Below, piece by piece: positions 47,279 through 60,103 of a DNA stretch of 64,000 nucleotides. This stretch comes from Papilionanthe hookeriana x Papilionanthe teres (taxonomy: Eukaryota > Streptophyta > Magnoliopsida > Asparagales > Orchidaceae). Each line of letters starts with the position of its first letter. Positions within the stretch are counted from its first letter, which is position 1. The stretch is taken from NCBI GenBank assembly GCA_022702705.1, contig CM040421.1:72596121-72660120 (forward strand), read 5' to 3'. The notes under the pieces were generated by a model. That model did no database searches. It worked only from the letters and a program-made list of their open reading frames with translations, and was not told where the DNA came from. The position numbers and the translations under genes were made by a program.

Positions 47279-48789
47279 CTCATGTTGTCTAAGTTTTTGA
47301 GGAAATGGAGGTGGTGGTCTTTACAAACTGATTTTAGTTAGAGAAATTAATTTTTCCAAATCCTTAGAAACATGTTTTTCAGATCTTTTAGTTTCCTTTG
47401 TTTCTCTTACAACATCTTTCTCTTTTCTAACCACATCCTCTATCTCTCTTCCAATTTTTAATTGGACAGCTTCTACTTGTTCGTTAGTTTTCTCTTTAGG
47501 GTTGATCTCAATGTTGCTAGGAAGTGTTCCTTGGAGTCTATTGCTAAGTGAATTAGCAATTTATCCTAGTTGATTCAATATATTTTTAATCGCAGCATTT
47601 TGACTTTGCAACTAGTTTTCCATTTGCAATACCACTTCTTCCATATACATCTTCTTATCATCAAATTGTTGATCATTGTTAAAGTTCGGTGGATACGAAG
47701 GTCTATAGTTTGTGTTCCCCTGATTATTCCAACTTTCATTATGATTCACATGATTATTTTCCCATTTTTAGTTTCTACCATCAGTAGTATGATTCCAATT
47801 AAATTTAGGATGGTTCTCCCAACACGGGTTGTAAAAGTTAGAATATGGGTTGTTTATGGTATTTAAAGCGTCATATGATAAGTTAGAATCAATTATACGC
47901 CCTAATGAACTTTCCTTACTTACAGAAGTAAATTGAGACTGGTTCATTCCAAAGTGGTCCAACTTCCTTGATATTGCTGCAACCTGAGATGCAAGAATTG
48001 TAATCACATCTGTATTATGAACACTAGCTACATTTTTATGATTTACCCTTGAAGAGGGCCATTGAAATTCATTTGTAGCCATTTTTTCAATTAATGAATA
48101 CGCTTCTTCAAATGATTTTGAAATTAATGAATCACCAGCAGTAGCATCAATTATAGACCTAAGAGATCCTACTAACCCATTATAAAAGTTTGAATGATTA
48201 ACCAATCGGGCAAAGCATGATGTGGACACTTTCTTAGGAGTTCCTTAAATCTTTCCCAGGCTTTGTATATTGTTTCTCCTTCATATTGACAAAATGAGAT
48301 AATATCATTTCTAAGTTTAGTAGTCCTTGAAGGTGGAAAATACTTAGCTAGGAATTTCTTAGTTAACTCCTCCCAATTTTTAATAGAGCCAGATGCTAAT
48401 GAGTATAATCATATTTTAGCCTTATTTCTTAGTGAGAATGGAAAAAGCCTTAGCCTAATAGCATCGCTTGACATACCGTTATAACGAAATGTAGCACAAA
48501 GTTCTAGAAAAATAGTTAAGTGTAAATAGGGATCCTCCAAAGGAGTTACCCCAAACTGATTTTTTTGCACCAGTTGGATAATCTCAGGATTTTGTATACT
48601 TGAGTGAATTTCATCTGTCGTAGGATTTACGTAAACCCTCAATGAAGTATGATGATTTTTCAAGTTATTATCTTCAAAATTTTCAATTTCCATTTCTAGT
48701 TTTTCGAGTCCTTTCTGTATTTTTATTTTTTTATTTTTTTCGAACTCGGGATCATAAGGCACAAGTCTTGTAGATCCTTGGTTTCGCAT
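47279..48789 (-). pseudogene. Gag of E2 (Athila)
   Basis: The start is placed at 48789 (MRNQGSTRLVPYDPEFE), matching the Gag starts of E1 and E4; the open frame extends further upstream but that part is not gag-like. Blocks: SSDAIRLRLFPFSLRNK, then a stop near 48409, damaged capsid sequence, YNGLVGSLRSIIDATAGDS, SFEEAYSLIEKMATNEFQWP and NPYSNFYNPCWENHPKFNW. Stops and frame changes near 48409, 48235 and 47766 disable it. Confidence 0.85.
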
Positions 48790-49034
48790 ACATAACACAA
48801 CAAACAATAAATTAAAAATTAAACAAATAAAATGAAAAATATATTCAACACAACAAAACATTTTCACGAACACCTTATTTTTCACACAAAGAAATTTTTT
48901 TTTCTTTTTCTGCAACACTTTTTCATATAACAAAACACATTTTCACAAAAAAATAGTTTTTACAACACTATATTTTTCCAAGTCTAAACCTAATTATTTC
49001 AACTAAAATTCTACTAAAGTTCTTACCGAAGCTT

Positions 49035-49051
49035 CCCCAGCAACGGCGCCA
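49035..49051 (-). promoter_or_regulatory. Primer-binding site of E2
   Basis: Minus strand TGGCGCCGTTGCTGGGG, six bases after the LTR end. One base differs from the tRNA-Asp site of E1. Confidence 0.88.
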
Positions 49052-49057
49052 AAAACA

Positions 49058-50477
49058 TGACCCGACTCGCAATACCGCATAATTTTTGCTTCTAAAAGAT
49101 GGCAAAAAACTTAACCCAATTTATAAATAACGGCTAGTGTATAAAATCAAAATGTTGTAAAATTTTAGAAAATATTTTACACACTAGGGGTACTACGCAA
49201 GTATACGTATCGTTTCTAGTAATATAGGGTTTTCTTTTATAACCCCAGTATCGATGCCACTGAGAAGCGAGGTAAGCATCCTTTAGGCTAATTCCAGTCT
49301 ATTTCTATAAGGGCTAAATTTGGAATTTCGATTAAAATTGTTTTTTTAATAACTAATCCTAAAAAAAGTTCATAAATAAAAATAACCTATAGATAAATTG
49401 GTTTGGAGAATTTTGAGATGTTGAAGACTATCTTTCTCTTGCAATTACATAGATATTGTGTAGGAAAGAAATGCTTACAATTTTATGTAGTAGTGTCAAA
49501 TAGAAGCAATCCTATTCTTTACCCTTTGGTCCATGTGTAAAGAACATTAGCTAATCTATAGATCGGTTTAGGATGTTTTATTAGTAGAATGGGTTAATCT
49601 TGGCTCACACTACTAGATGTCCAAGGGTGGCTATGGTCGGCCCTACCAATGACCCGTTACCTTTCTATAAACCAAATTATTATAATTTAGTCCGACACTC
49701 TAAAAACAAATTAATTTTACGCCAAATAAATAATATCTTCCTATTTATTTGCACTGCACCGTGAATAACCCGCATATAGCCTTTGATTACCCAATGATTC
49801 ATGTGATATCTACTAGTTAAGAACTCATATCCGGATAGGTCTTAGAATTCTTCAATAGGTTTTAACAATACAAGTGATCAATTTGTAAAGTAAATGAAGA
49901 TCCGGTATAAATATCATCACCAGAATTTAATAAGAGAATATCTAAGCAAAACTTAATTCCTAAACATGCATCTATTTCATTACAAAATAAAAGTAAATGA
50001 AAATAATGGCATAAGAAGTAAAAGAATTGGTAGAATTATGTAATAAATTAAGTGCCAACAAGGAACTTATTTCATTAGTATTATATTATATTTATGTAAC
50101 TATCTGTCACCTAGAAGCATCTAATAGATAATTCTATCATAAAAATAATTTTCCTACACATGCCACTACTTCATATTAAAAGAAAGAGTAAAGAAAATCA
50201 CTTACGAAGCATGGATAAATCACGACAGAAAACTCGGTTTAAAATAAAGAAAATCCACTAGAAAGTGTTTACAACAATTACAAGAGAATGAAGAACACAG
50301 TACTTAGCCTTTTCCCTCTAAAGGGAAGAAGAAGATCTCTCCACCAAAGTTTCCCACCGATACATGCGCCGCTCGTACATCCCTTACATTAATATCTCAA
50401 AATCTCTCACCAATCTCTCCATAAGATGTAGAAATCTACATCTTCATGACTTTAAAATGACTCTAAAATGACTAAAG

Positions 50478-50520
<43 letters not shown>

Positions 50521-51331
50521 AAGAGAGGCCCTTTTTCCTGTAGAAATATCTCCTATTTATAGAGCTCTGAAAATGGCCAAGGGTTGCTTAAGGCACCTCT
50601 TCAAAAGTAGTCCACATTCATTGAATCTTCTAGAAACCGACTCTGGTGCCTTGGCGCCAGACTCCTGTGACCAAGTCTTCGCACCCCTTCACTTTGGGTC
50701 GCACCTCTTTGCGATTAAAACCATTCCAATGTGTCCAGATGCATTGTATCACATGTCCTATATATTAGGAGTAACTTCTAGTCTTCTAGAAGGTCTAGAA
50801 ACTACTTTATACCGTCAAAATAACTCCTAAAGTTATCAAAAATCCTTCCAATAACCGTTTTTGGATGATCCTGGCGCCTAGGCCTTGATTCTGGCGCCTA
50901 GGTGCCGTTTTCTCGTCGTCACTGGCACCGGGTTTTGTGCCTAGGCTCCACCCTGTGCGCAGCTCCACTATTTTGTTCCGTTTGGCTCCGTTTCGACCTG
51001 TTTCAGTTGCGTTGCGTTCCTAACATCTTCACTAGAATATGGACATAAAAACAACCTTTCTTAAAAGTATAATTTCATTCAAAAAATATAAGAAATATAA
51101 CAAATATTAAGCATAGAAAGACATATTGATATGTGCCAAGTCAGAATTTTCTTCCTTGCTCATTTTGGCTCAAAATTTCATAGTTTTTCCTTCATTTGCT
51201 CTAAAATCATATTTTTATACTTGAAGATAAAAATATGCAAAATTCCTTCTTTAAAGTGTAATATCTTTAAAAATGTGCATAAAGTTAGCATGAAATCTAC
51301 ACTAAAAATAGGAAATTTTTAAGGTGGATCA
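49058..51331 (-). repeat. 5' LTR of E2
   Basis: 2274 bp from TGATCCACC (51331) to GTCGGGTCA (49058). TATA box at 50554-50561, (GA)n at 50479-50518, palindromes at 50643-50660 and 50872-50950, tail box with hairpin at about 49190-49260. Confidence 0.9.
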
Positions 51332-51816
51332 TTGGGTGTTTTCTCTTTGGGATAAAACTCTTTCTACTTCTTATCCTTGACTAAATCTTCAATCAAATCC
51401 CAAAGGTGTCGTCAATCTTTTGTGTCATGACAATTTTCATGTTGGTACACACAGTACCTCTTTAGGTTATAGAGATAAGCTACAGCTTTGATCAGGGCCA
51501 CCTTCTTGAAGTGATTCTTATTTTAGATGACATCTACTATCTTGATCATTGAGACTCTTAAGGGATGCCTGGGTATCTTATGAGTAAGTTGCGATCGCTT
51601 TATCTATTAATCCAGATCTAAATTAGGGTAACAAGCATGGATTTCATATTAATGAGCTCTGTTGTTTGATTGATTAATCCAAGTGTCATCTTGAATCTTC
51701 TAAGTTAGTGTGGGTAGGAGGATGAGGGTTGTGTCTCTGCTTCCACCCTTCTTCATAGGTAGTTCTCTTCGATGGATGATTACTTGGATGAAGTGTGGGA
51801 GGGGGTGATGCGCCTC
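51332..51816 (-). pseudogene. Gag remnant H, C-terminal part with zinc knuckle
   Basis: Minus-strand reading near 51500-51380 gives KRYCVYQHENCHDTKD followed by RHLWDLIEDLVKDKK, the decayed zinc knuckle and flank of a Tat-like Gag. The adjacent E2 starts at 51331. Upstream the frame is Pro/His-rich. Several stops. Confidence 0.6.
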
Positions 51817-51823
51817 CGGCGTG

Positions 51824-53634
51824 TTCTATTTTTCTGCGTGTTTTATGTTCGTAAGTACAAGCACACATTAGAAGTTCTACACAAGTATATGTATCATCCA
51901 AGTAATACAGGGCTCTATTAGAGTCTCTTTTATCAATCCCACAGGGAAGCGAGGTAAGTGGTCCTTAGTCAAATTCTAGTCTACTACTATCAGACCTTAG
52001 TTTGCAAGGTCAATTAAAGTGGTTATTCTAATAAGTACTCATAAAGGTAAGTCTTAAGTTTAAAATAAGTAATAAATACTCCTAAAAGAAATATTAATTA
52101 TAAAGATAACTTTTTCTAGATGAAGTGGTTTGGAGAGTTTTGAGAAAATAAAAACAACTATTCTCATACTGTGAATTGAATAAAGTTTTGGAATGGGATA
52201 CATTAAATATTTTATGTGCCAAATAGAAGCACTCCTATTATTTACCCTATTCCAAGTGCATAAATAATATTGGCTAATCTAAGGTTTGGTCATTAAATTT
52301 GTGGCTAGGCTGGGAGGATACTAGCTTTCACTTTAGAGCTCTCACTTCCCCTCGCCTGAGGGCTAACACCTCGCTTTAGTTTCAAAACACTTGGATCAAA
52401 TTAGGGATTTTAGTCTGTCACCATAAAGTCTACAATTCTATGCCCATCAAGTATATTTTCCTATTTTTTGGCACTTAACCCCTTGGACTACAATCTCATC
52501 CATGAAATTAAATGTGGTTCCACTTTGTTGAGAATTACACCCCTCTCGGGTCTTAATGCAATTACAACGAATTTTAACACTACAGCAGGCCCTTATTGTA
52601 ATGTAAATGAAGTGTAAGTAAAAACTATCACATTTATAATTAAAACTTATTATAGCATGCATCCCAATATTCTAAACATGAATTATACTCATTGTAAAAG
52701 AAAAGTAGAAGGAAAATAATGGCATAATCTTCTCATGCCACTATTTTTAAATAAGAAAAAAGAGTAAGAAAAAAACATCACAAAGCACAAAGAAAACATG
52801 ACATAAAACTTCATTACATCAAAATAAATCCACTAGATAAGTGTTTAATAAATCATAAGATAATGAATAACACAATACTTAGTTTTCCCCTTGAATGAAA
52901 GATGAAAATCTCTCTCACAAAATCTCCGCCAGATCCATGCAATGCTAGAACATTCCCTTACAAATTCTAACAAAATCCCCTCACCAATCACTAAAAAAGG
53001 TAGAAATCTATATTTATACTCCTATTATAAGATCTCTAAGCATTCTACATTTTTGCACTCACACACACTTCTTTTTGACATAAAATCAATCTATTATATT
53101 GTAGGGACAAATTTCCTAAGAGTTGCCTCAAGAAACCTTCCAAAAAATGTCTAGATTTAATGTATATGGCAAATAACCATCCCTGGTGCTGTCTGCACCA
53201 TTTCACGGTGCTCTCTAGATTCTAGTGTCGTCAACACCAATTTGGGTGCCGTCGGTGCAACCCTATAGCAGTCCTACGTTTTTCTCCGGTTGGCTCCGTT
53301 TCAACTAAGTTTCGCCTTGTTTCATTTGCTTTGCATTCTTAACCGATAGCTCTACCAAATAAGCATGAAAAAAACCTTTCTTTAATGTGTAATTTCATTT
53401 AAAAACACATGATAAGTTTAATGTAGATTAAGCATAGGAAGACATATCAAAATGTGCAAGGCCAATATTTTCTTTCTTGCTCGTTTTTGCTCCAAATTGC
53501 ATTGTATTGGCTTCTTTTTCTCCAAAAGTCCATTTCTTGTACCTAAAACCAAAAACATGCAAAAATACATTCCTTTAAATTGCAATATCATTAAAATTAA
53601 GTATAAAATGTTTATGAAAAATCAAGCATTTTTT
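51824..53634 (-). mobile_element. Solo LTR L3, Athila-like
   Basis: About 1.8 kb with the Athila tail box on the minus strand (51850-51960, with GGGATTGATA and GAGCCCTGTATTACTTG). No PBS or purine tract lies next to it. The word CGGCGTG occurs at both edges (51817-51823 and 53635-53641), and gag remnant H continues on both sides, so it is a solo LTR inserted in H. The duplication is longer than five bases by eye, so the exact ends are uncertain. Confidence 0.7.
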
Positions 53635-53641
53635 CGGCGTG

Positions 53642-54240
53642 TTAGGGGGAGTAGTACTCTTTTACTAATATGTGGTATTAGCTATATCTAATTGCTTGGA
53701 TAGTGGCTTTGGTTACTATAATTCTATCATGTAATGAAAATATATTTCCTTCAATCCTTATGCGATGGCTGCATCGGCAATCATAGGTTCTAATTCTTGA
53801 ACTACTAATTTCTCCTTCTGGAAATGGGTGACGAAGGATTGCAGGGTTTTACTGCATCCTTGGTGAAGCTGTAGGAGAGCCTATTTGCTCTTCTAGGGTT
53901 TCTATGAACTAGCGAACTTTGCAACAAAACATTCAATTAAGATCTATAAATGACATGATTACTCTTAGCAATAATCCATTAAACCAATTGATGGCTGAGT
54001 ATCTCAACAATGTGAACAAGTTTTGGTACTTCAGTTCATCATTGCGCTTGGGAAGGTACATAGTTAACTTAAAAGAAGTGATGTGCTCAGTTAGGTTCAT
54101 TCATCTTTTTTAAGATTCAAGCATCGGGATCTTGATTCATTATGGTAGCTCAACATTAAATATCTACTAAGAGAATGTATATTTCAACTAATGTAGTTCT
54201 TTAATACACGTGGCTTGATGCTAATCGACCGCGTCTGACC
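53642..54240 (-). pseudogene. Gag remnant H, capsid part
   Basis: Minus-strand reading at about 54100-53850 gives HITSFKLTMYL, YSAINWFNGLL, SFIDLN and FIETLEEQIGSP, which follow the order of the retrotransposon Gag domain (WF-x-L then SF-x-DL). Stops throughout. It is the oldest layer, into which L3 and E2 inserted. Confidence 0.55.
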
Positions 54241-54714
54241 CAGTGCTGTCAAGATGCTGGGTGTCTTTCTCCCTCTCGAAGATTAGGGGACCCTTCCTTC
54301 ATTCAATGCTAGAACGTTATGCTAGGTATATTGATCCTACTCTCGATTTAGCACACCTCTGGTCATCTCTAACATTTGATCCTTTAAATATTGTATTTCA
54401 TAGACCACAAAATCTTTGGTGCACTCCATGTTATCATCAATCTCTCTAATATGAGGTCCTTCTCCTTACCTGATCCACTTCTTGTTGATGGCTAGATCCA
54501 AATTCACAAAACGTTTTATGATATTGAACCCGAAATTGTCTGTGAATCACACTAAAGGAATATAGTATAACTGAGGGGGTGGAGAGAGAGAGTGTGCCAG
54601 AGAGAGAGTGTGTGTGTGCTAGAGAGAGAGAGAGAGAGAGAGAAAGAGGCATGAACAATAGAAAACTGCATTGTCTTTTCATTCTAAGATTCCATTTTAA
54701 CGCCCCCAAAACAT
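54241..54714. other. Unassigned sequence with GA/GT microsatellite
   Basis: No gene recognised. A GA/GT-type simple repeat is found at about 54581-54650. Confidence 0.5.
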
Positions 54715-56138
54715 GTTGAAAAGTAAGTCAGTTGCACAATGGAAGTATGCATGTAAATTAATATGTGGTTTAAGAGTTAGCGTATCAATTCCATGAGAAA
54801 AAGGATTAACAATTATTCCTGCAAAAGATCTCTAGTTTACTAATCTTGTAAACCTAGTTTGGCATGATCACAAAAGTTATTTAAATCCTAAAATTCTAAA
54901 AAAAACAAAATCAGATCACATATGAGAGAAAACAATGAGCGGAGTAAAATCTCAGATGTTCTTCACGAATGATGAGGTTCGTGCCTCTGTGATTCAGGTA
55001 TCATGGTGGTTTGTTGTGTTTTGAAGTGTTTTCCTATGTGACAGTTGTCAATCAGGGATAAGTTTCCACTTATTCCTATGTCTACGAAAAAAGAGAAATT
55101 AGTAACCCATGAGATTAAATTTCATTTAAATTGTGACATTTTTCAAGATGTTACTAATCCTTTATAAAGGTTACAAAATCCTACTAGAATATTTTTATCC
55201 TTTCAGGATTATGGTTAACATTTTTTGTTCTTCTATACAATGGTTAGAGGTCACATCTTCAAGAAAGATTTTAACATTATAGTTGGATGGACTCAGACAA
55301 AATAAAATTTAGAAGTTAACAAACAACATAAAATCATGAAACAGAGAAAAATGCAACAAGAAAAACATTTTGGAAATCACAATAAAACTACCAATCCTAC
55401 ATCACAAAGATATGAAAAAGAGTAGCCACACATTTTTTAGAAAACCATAGACAAGAATAGTATGCAGCTCTTCATTGCATGACAGAAGGAAATGTTAAAT
55501 TTACAATAAAAGCTTGTCTACTCCATAAGAGTAGAGTCTCTCCCTCTCATACCAAGCTTTCTCATGGAATCTTAAGACAAAGATGTGGAAACTCAGCCAC
55601 TCAAGGTTTTAACCCAAGGAGAAGAAGAAAACCTAAGGGAAGAGCTTACTTTAGTCAAAATGTCTCTTTGTCTTAGCCTCCGAACATCAAAATGTCATCT
55701 TTTTATAAAAAGATGCCCTAAGAAACGTTTTCATAGATTAATCCATGAATTTGGTAAGAGAATTAATTTCTAAAATGATTTCTCGCTTCGTTGGTGTGGT
55801 CATACCAAAGGTGGCATAGTCACGCCAACCTTCTCAATCACGCAACGTAGTCACACTTGATCACGAAATTGTCATCCTACCAACCTAAAATTCCAGTCTG
55901 TTCATGCTCGATTATGGTGTGGTCACACCGCTGGTGTCGATACTTTGGTGTGGTCACATTGCTTTGGGCCTATTTTAAGCTGGTCCTTCTAGTTCCAACC
56001 TACATGTATCTATCACATGTAACTTGCACAAAAATAACAAAAATCTTTTGCAAGTGTAAATTTGTGCTAAATCAATAAAACTAATAGGTAAATACAGTGT
56101 AAAAAGTAGGTGAAATAACATAAAATTGTTACATGTTA
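54715..56138 (-). repeat. 3' LTR of E5 (left end approximate)
   Basis: Minus strand: a purine tract (AAGTTTGGGGATAC at 56152-56139) stands before it, and a distorted tail box near 54740-54810 marks the other end. At 55780-55960 it has repeated GGTGTGGTCACACC-type inverted repeats that recur ahead of ORF2 of E5 (60470-60570). Confidence 0.6.
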
Positions 56139-56608
56139 GTATCCCCAAACTTTCCCCATTTCTTGTCCTCAATTAATCTCATAGCTCAGTTGGGGCCCCA
56201 TGAGAAAAATAGGTACTCTTATAGGTTTCTAACTATTCATCATATTTTTCAAAGTCAAATAAAAATGTTTAATTGTCATTTCAGGATGAATTATTTTTAA
56301 TGATTGATAACTTGATCTTTTCCTTAATTCTCTTCATTCCGCACTTAGAAAAATCCCATAGATCCTTAAATTGGTGTTGTTTTAACAGATTTAATACTGC
56401 TTAAATTTTCCAATCACTAAATAAGTTTCATTAAAAAGTCATGAAAAAGAATTACCACATAAGTTCTACTAAACACCATTCAAGTTTCTTTTTTCGTTTA
56501 ATTTTGCTGTGCTAACCTCAAGCTTCTTCTCAGCTTTTAACTTTTGACTGCCATTTTCTCCATTTTCACTGTATCTGACCCACTTTTAATATGTATGCAA
56601 TTTATGTT
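56139..56608 (-). other. 3' non-coding tail of E5 (first part)
   Basis: AT-rich, no gene; purine tract at its edge with the LTR. It may include a short remnant of the internal region of E3 next to 56608. Confidence 0.5.
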
Positions 56609-56625
56609 TATAGCAACGACACCAA
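56609..56625 (-). promoter_or_regulatory. Degraded primer-binding site of E3
   Basis: Minus strand TGGTGTCGTTGC and following bases, next to the LTR end; compare TGGCGCCGTTGCCGGGG in E1. CG to TG changes of this kind fit decay of methylated cytosines. Confidence 0.65.
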
Positions 56626-56630
56626 AAACT

Positions 56631-58095
56631 TGATTTCTCTTTAAATATAGATATATGATTTAATGTATAATGTGGATTCTACGCAAGTATACGTATCGTA
56701 TCAAGTAATACAGGGCTCTAGTGGAGTCCTGGTTATCGATCCCACAGGGAAGTTTTTAACGGATTTGTTATCAGCTAAATTTAAAGGAATTACTTATGAA
56801 TAAAGTGAACGGAAATTCAAAGTAACTATAAATAAACTAAAGTAAACTAATGCTTGAAATAAGTTGATTTAAATAATTCAGAAAAATGTATCATTCTCCT
56901 TGTTTTTAGAAAATTAAGTGAATGATGAATTTAAATAGAATTTTTATATTGTATTGTGACAAATATGAGCATTCCTATTCTTTACCCTTTGGTCCAGGTG
57001 CAAAGAATATTGACTAATCCTATGTTTGATTACTGAATCTGCGGCTAGGCTGGGAGGATACTGGCTGCCACTTCAGAGCTCCCACGTTCCCCTCACCTGA
57101 GGGCTAACATCTACACTTCAACTCTCAAACAGTAGGGCCGAATTGAGTATTTTAGTCTGTCACACTAAAATATCCAATTCTACGCCTGATAATTAATATT
57201 TCCCTATTTATTTGCACCCGCCTTCCAAGGCTTTTGACTTCCCTGAATATTAGATGTAAATTTTACTATAGTTGATAATTCAACCTATTTTAACTACTCA
57301 ATTGGCCAGATTGAAAGTAAATTAAGTTTTAAGTAAAAAATTTTCACAATTTATTTTAATATTATATTATGTGCTTCAATTTAATTTCATCAATTCGCAT
57401 AATTTTCATAAACAAGGAGAAAGACTAATAAAACTACTCAGAATGCATGGGAATAAAACAAAGCATGGATTTCATTTAAAGTTAACAACAATAAACAAAA
57501 ATACTTATCTTAATTTCCTCCCAAGCAGACTCGTTGAAGTTCCTTTGACTTTTCCTTCTAGTACAACAAACTAAATAGCACTCAATTAAACTAATGAACT
57601 CACTAAACACACTCAAACTCACTAAATTAGACACACAGAAGACTCTAGAGACACTAGAAAGAGACACACCAAAAGACACTAGAATTCGGCCTCTATTTAT
57701 AGAGGTAAGTAAAGGTCCAAGGGGTGCTTAAACACCTCTTCAAAAAGTGTCCAGGTTCAATGTATATGCATTTTGAACTAGCTCACCGTCAGCGAGAAAC
57801 GACCTCACGGTCAGCGGGGCTTCTAGAAGGTCTTCAAACCGCGCGTTCTCGCTGTCGGCGAGGTAGTTATAATTCCTTGAGAAATTTCTCCTCACGATCT
57901 CGCCATTGGCAGCTTCGATCTCGCCGTCGGCGAAGTAGTTATATTTGCATGAATTTCCTCCTTTTTGATCCAAATTTGCTCCATTTCATGCTTTTTGCTT
58001 CCATCACTTATAAATCTTTATTTCTGCAATAAAATAAAGAAAATACCTTTCTTTAAAGTGCAATTTCATCAAAAATAGATATGAATTTCTTGATG
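56631..58095 (-). repeat. LTR of E3 (Athila-like), with almost no internal region
   Basis: 1465 bp, same family as the 5' LTR of E4 (61658-63381). TATA box at 57694-57701, tail box at 56676-56750, GC-rich inverted repeats at 57780-57945 such as CTCGCTGTCGGCGAG (57848-57862). Only a primer site follows, so the rest of the element was lost. Confidence 0.78.
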
Positions 58096-58952
58096 TATTT
58101 TTCTGTGATCAGTATCTTTTTTCTTTTTTTTCTCCTGAGAATTACTATATCCAGTTAGCAATATTTTTCTATGTTTTATTTGAAATGTAAATAATGTTAG
58201 TGTTCCTTTAGCAATAAACCTCATAAAATGATTATTTAATGTTACATCTTTATGTTATCCTTTCAGTTAAAAGTAAAGATAATATTAAATTGATTAAAAT
58301 ATACTGAATAAGATTTAAATAAATCTCTGGTTTATTACTTAATATTTTAATTAGACCACCTTTTTAGTAATCTTGAGATTTCTTTAAGTACAGTTCAAAG
58401 TTGTTAAGTTATGAACCCTTATTATTAAATCATTAAGGTTAATCTCTTCTAAATGACATCTATTTCTCTTTTAAAGGACTATTCATAAACGAGTTGGATA
58501 AATTAGAATTCCTATTAGTTGTTACTTTATCATTGTTTAATCTTTAACTGAGTTATGTGAACTACTTTCAGGTTCATAAATAGGTACAAATTACCTATAA
58601 ACTTGCATTTTTTTTCCTAAAATATGCATGACATGCAGTAGCAGTAAACAAGTGTAGGAAAAAAATACATGAAAAATTAGTCACATGAATAGCATAATAT
58701 ATAGTACAAAAAATAAACAGGTATAAACTATAAGAGCATATTAGTCATAAAAAAGTAAGAAAGAAAAAAAATATTAAACTACAAATATGGCTCAAAACAT
58801 GTACAATACAACATGCCATAGACAATTAACAAGGACAATAACATACTAAAGAAAACTTTGGTGTACTCCAACAAATATAAAACAATGCAGTAGTCCCTCC
58901 ATGAAAATAAGTCATTTAAGAATAGTAGGCAAAACAACACACATACACATGA
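58096..58952 (-). other. 3' non-coding tail of E5 (second part)
   Basis: AT-rich sequence without a gene, between LTR E3 and ORF2 of E5. Confidence 0.5.
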
Positions 58953-60103
58953 TTAAAAGAAATCAACAATAAAATAATCTCCCAAATTACTGATACGACC
59001 TCTCGGAATACACTCCTTAGACACAAAGGGTGCATGTTGTGAATGGGTGCAAGCATAGAAAAATGGTAGAGTCGAATAATCAATGTCGGTCTCCTTCTTA
59101 TTGTCATCCTCCAGAATACAGAGCTCAGAGGGTGTTAAATTTGGAGATGTCACTAATGAGTGTGATCTATGCACTTCATGAATGCACTGATGAATGTACG
59201 TGTATTGTCGTTGGTGCTAGTATGCATAATGCTGGATCTACATGTCTAAGTTGTGGATCTCTAAAGAAATATCCTCCAAATGCCTCAAGGGTTTGGACGT
59301 GATGCCTCACACTGCCTCGAGGAGTTCTCTCCCCTCTAGCGAGATGAACCCTGCATAGAGCTAGTAGAAGAGATAGTGGTCCTAGTAATCGCCTTTTGTA
59401 GCTTGAGCAACTCATCTCCACTCTCTCTGGTAACCCCTTCTATATGGAAAAGGGCAGACAAACTTAATATGGTGGTGTCCTAAATCTACAATGGTCTGCC
59501 ACTGGCAAGATGGACTGGTGAAACCTACTCGTCTAGATTTTAAAAATTAGAACAAACTTATCCCTAGTAAAGAGACTAGTGTTAGGAAGAAGACGTGGAA
59601 GAATGAAATAGTGTCAAGAAAGGGAAGTGAGATTCTTTTAATTCAAGGGAAAATTCACAAGAGTCTCTCCTTCATCTCGAGCACGGACCTTCCATTAACC
59701 AGTGCTTGTAGCGAGAAAGGCAATAATCTCCTAATAATCAAGAGAAAGAAAGCATTCAAAGTCACACTGAGGCACGTCAGGGAGACTGAAGAGGTTGTTT
59801 ATTGTGGATGGGTTGAACATAACAAGTTTCCCTCGCACAAAGGCCTGTCCATCCACAGATTCTTTCATATTTGCATAGAATTTATACACAAGAGGGACAA
59901 CACTGGTACGACAAGATAAAACAAACTCTTCCACCCACTCCTATCAATTTCATCAGCAATCCTCTCTTGAGGCATTTTAAAAAAATCTATTCTCAAATCA
60001 GCATTTTCTAACCATAACACTCTCATACTTTTGTGAGGTGGCATAACTTATGAATGTAGCCCGATCAAAACTGGATCCCCCCTTACCCTTAGTTTTTGGA
60101 GCC
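58953..60103 (-). pseudogene. ORF2 of E5 (Athila 3' ORF)
   Basis: Starts MAPKTKGKGG at 60103, like ORF2 of E1. The best block is 59934-59731: VVPLVYKFYANM, QAFVRGKLVMFNPSTINNLFSLP. Further on, decayed LPRLLPNTS and KGLPERVEM-type pieces and GPLSLLLALC follow in order. Many stops and frame changes. It is the same plant-transposon-protein domain as at 12226. Confidence 0.75.

Larger units (their letters stand above)
42094..51331 (-). mobile_element. Element E2: Athila-type element lacking RT, integrase and ORF2
   Basis: Minus strand: 5' LTR (51331-49058), PBS, gag, protease, a unique linker ORF, the conserved post-pol box, a non-coding tail with purine tracts, and the 3' LTR (43824-42094, continued by the inverted 39099-39672). 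LTR sequence and palindromes are related to E1. There is no RT, RNase H, integrase or ORF2 anywhere between the LTRs, and the order is otherwise collinear, so it looks like a non-autonomous gag-protease derivative. Confidence 0.85.

Noticed and set aside
59030..59302. 90-codon plus-strand frame
   Set aside because: Overlaps decayed ORF2 of E5 on the other strand and has no recognisable motif.
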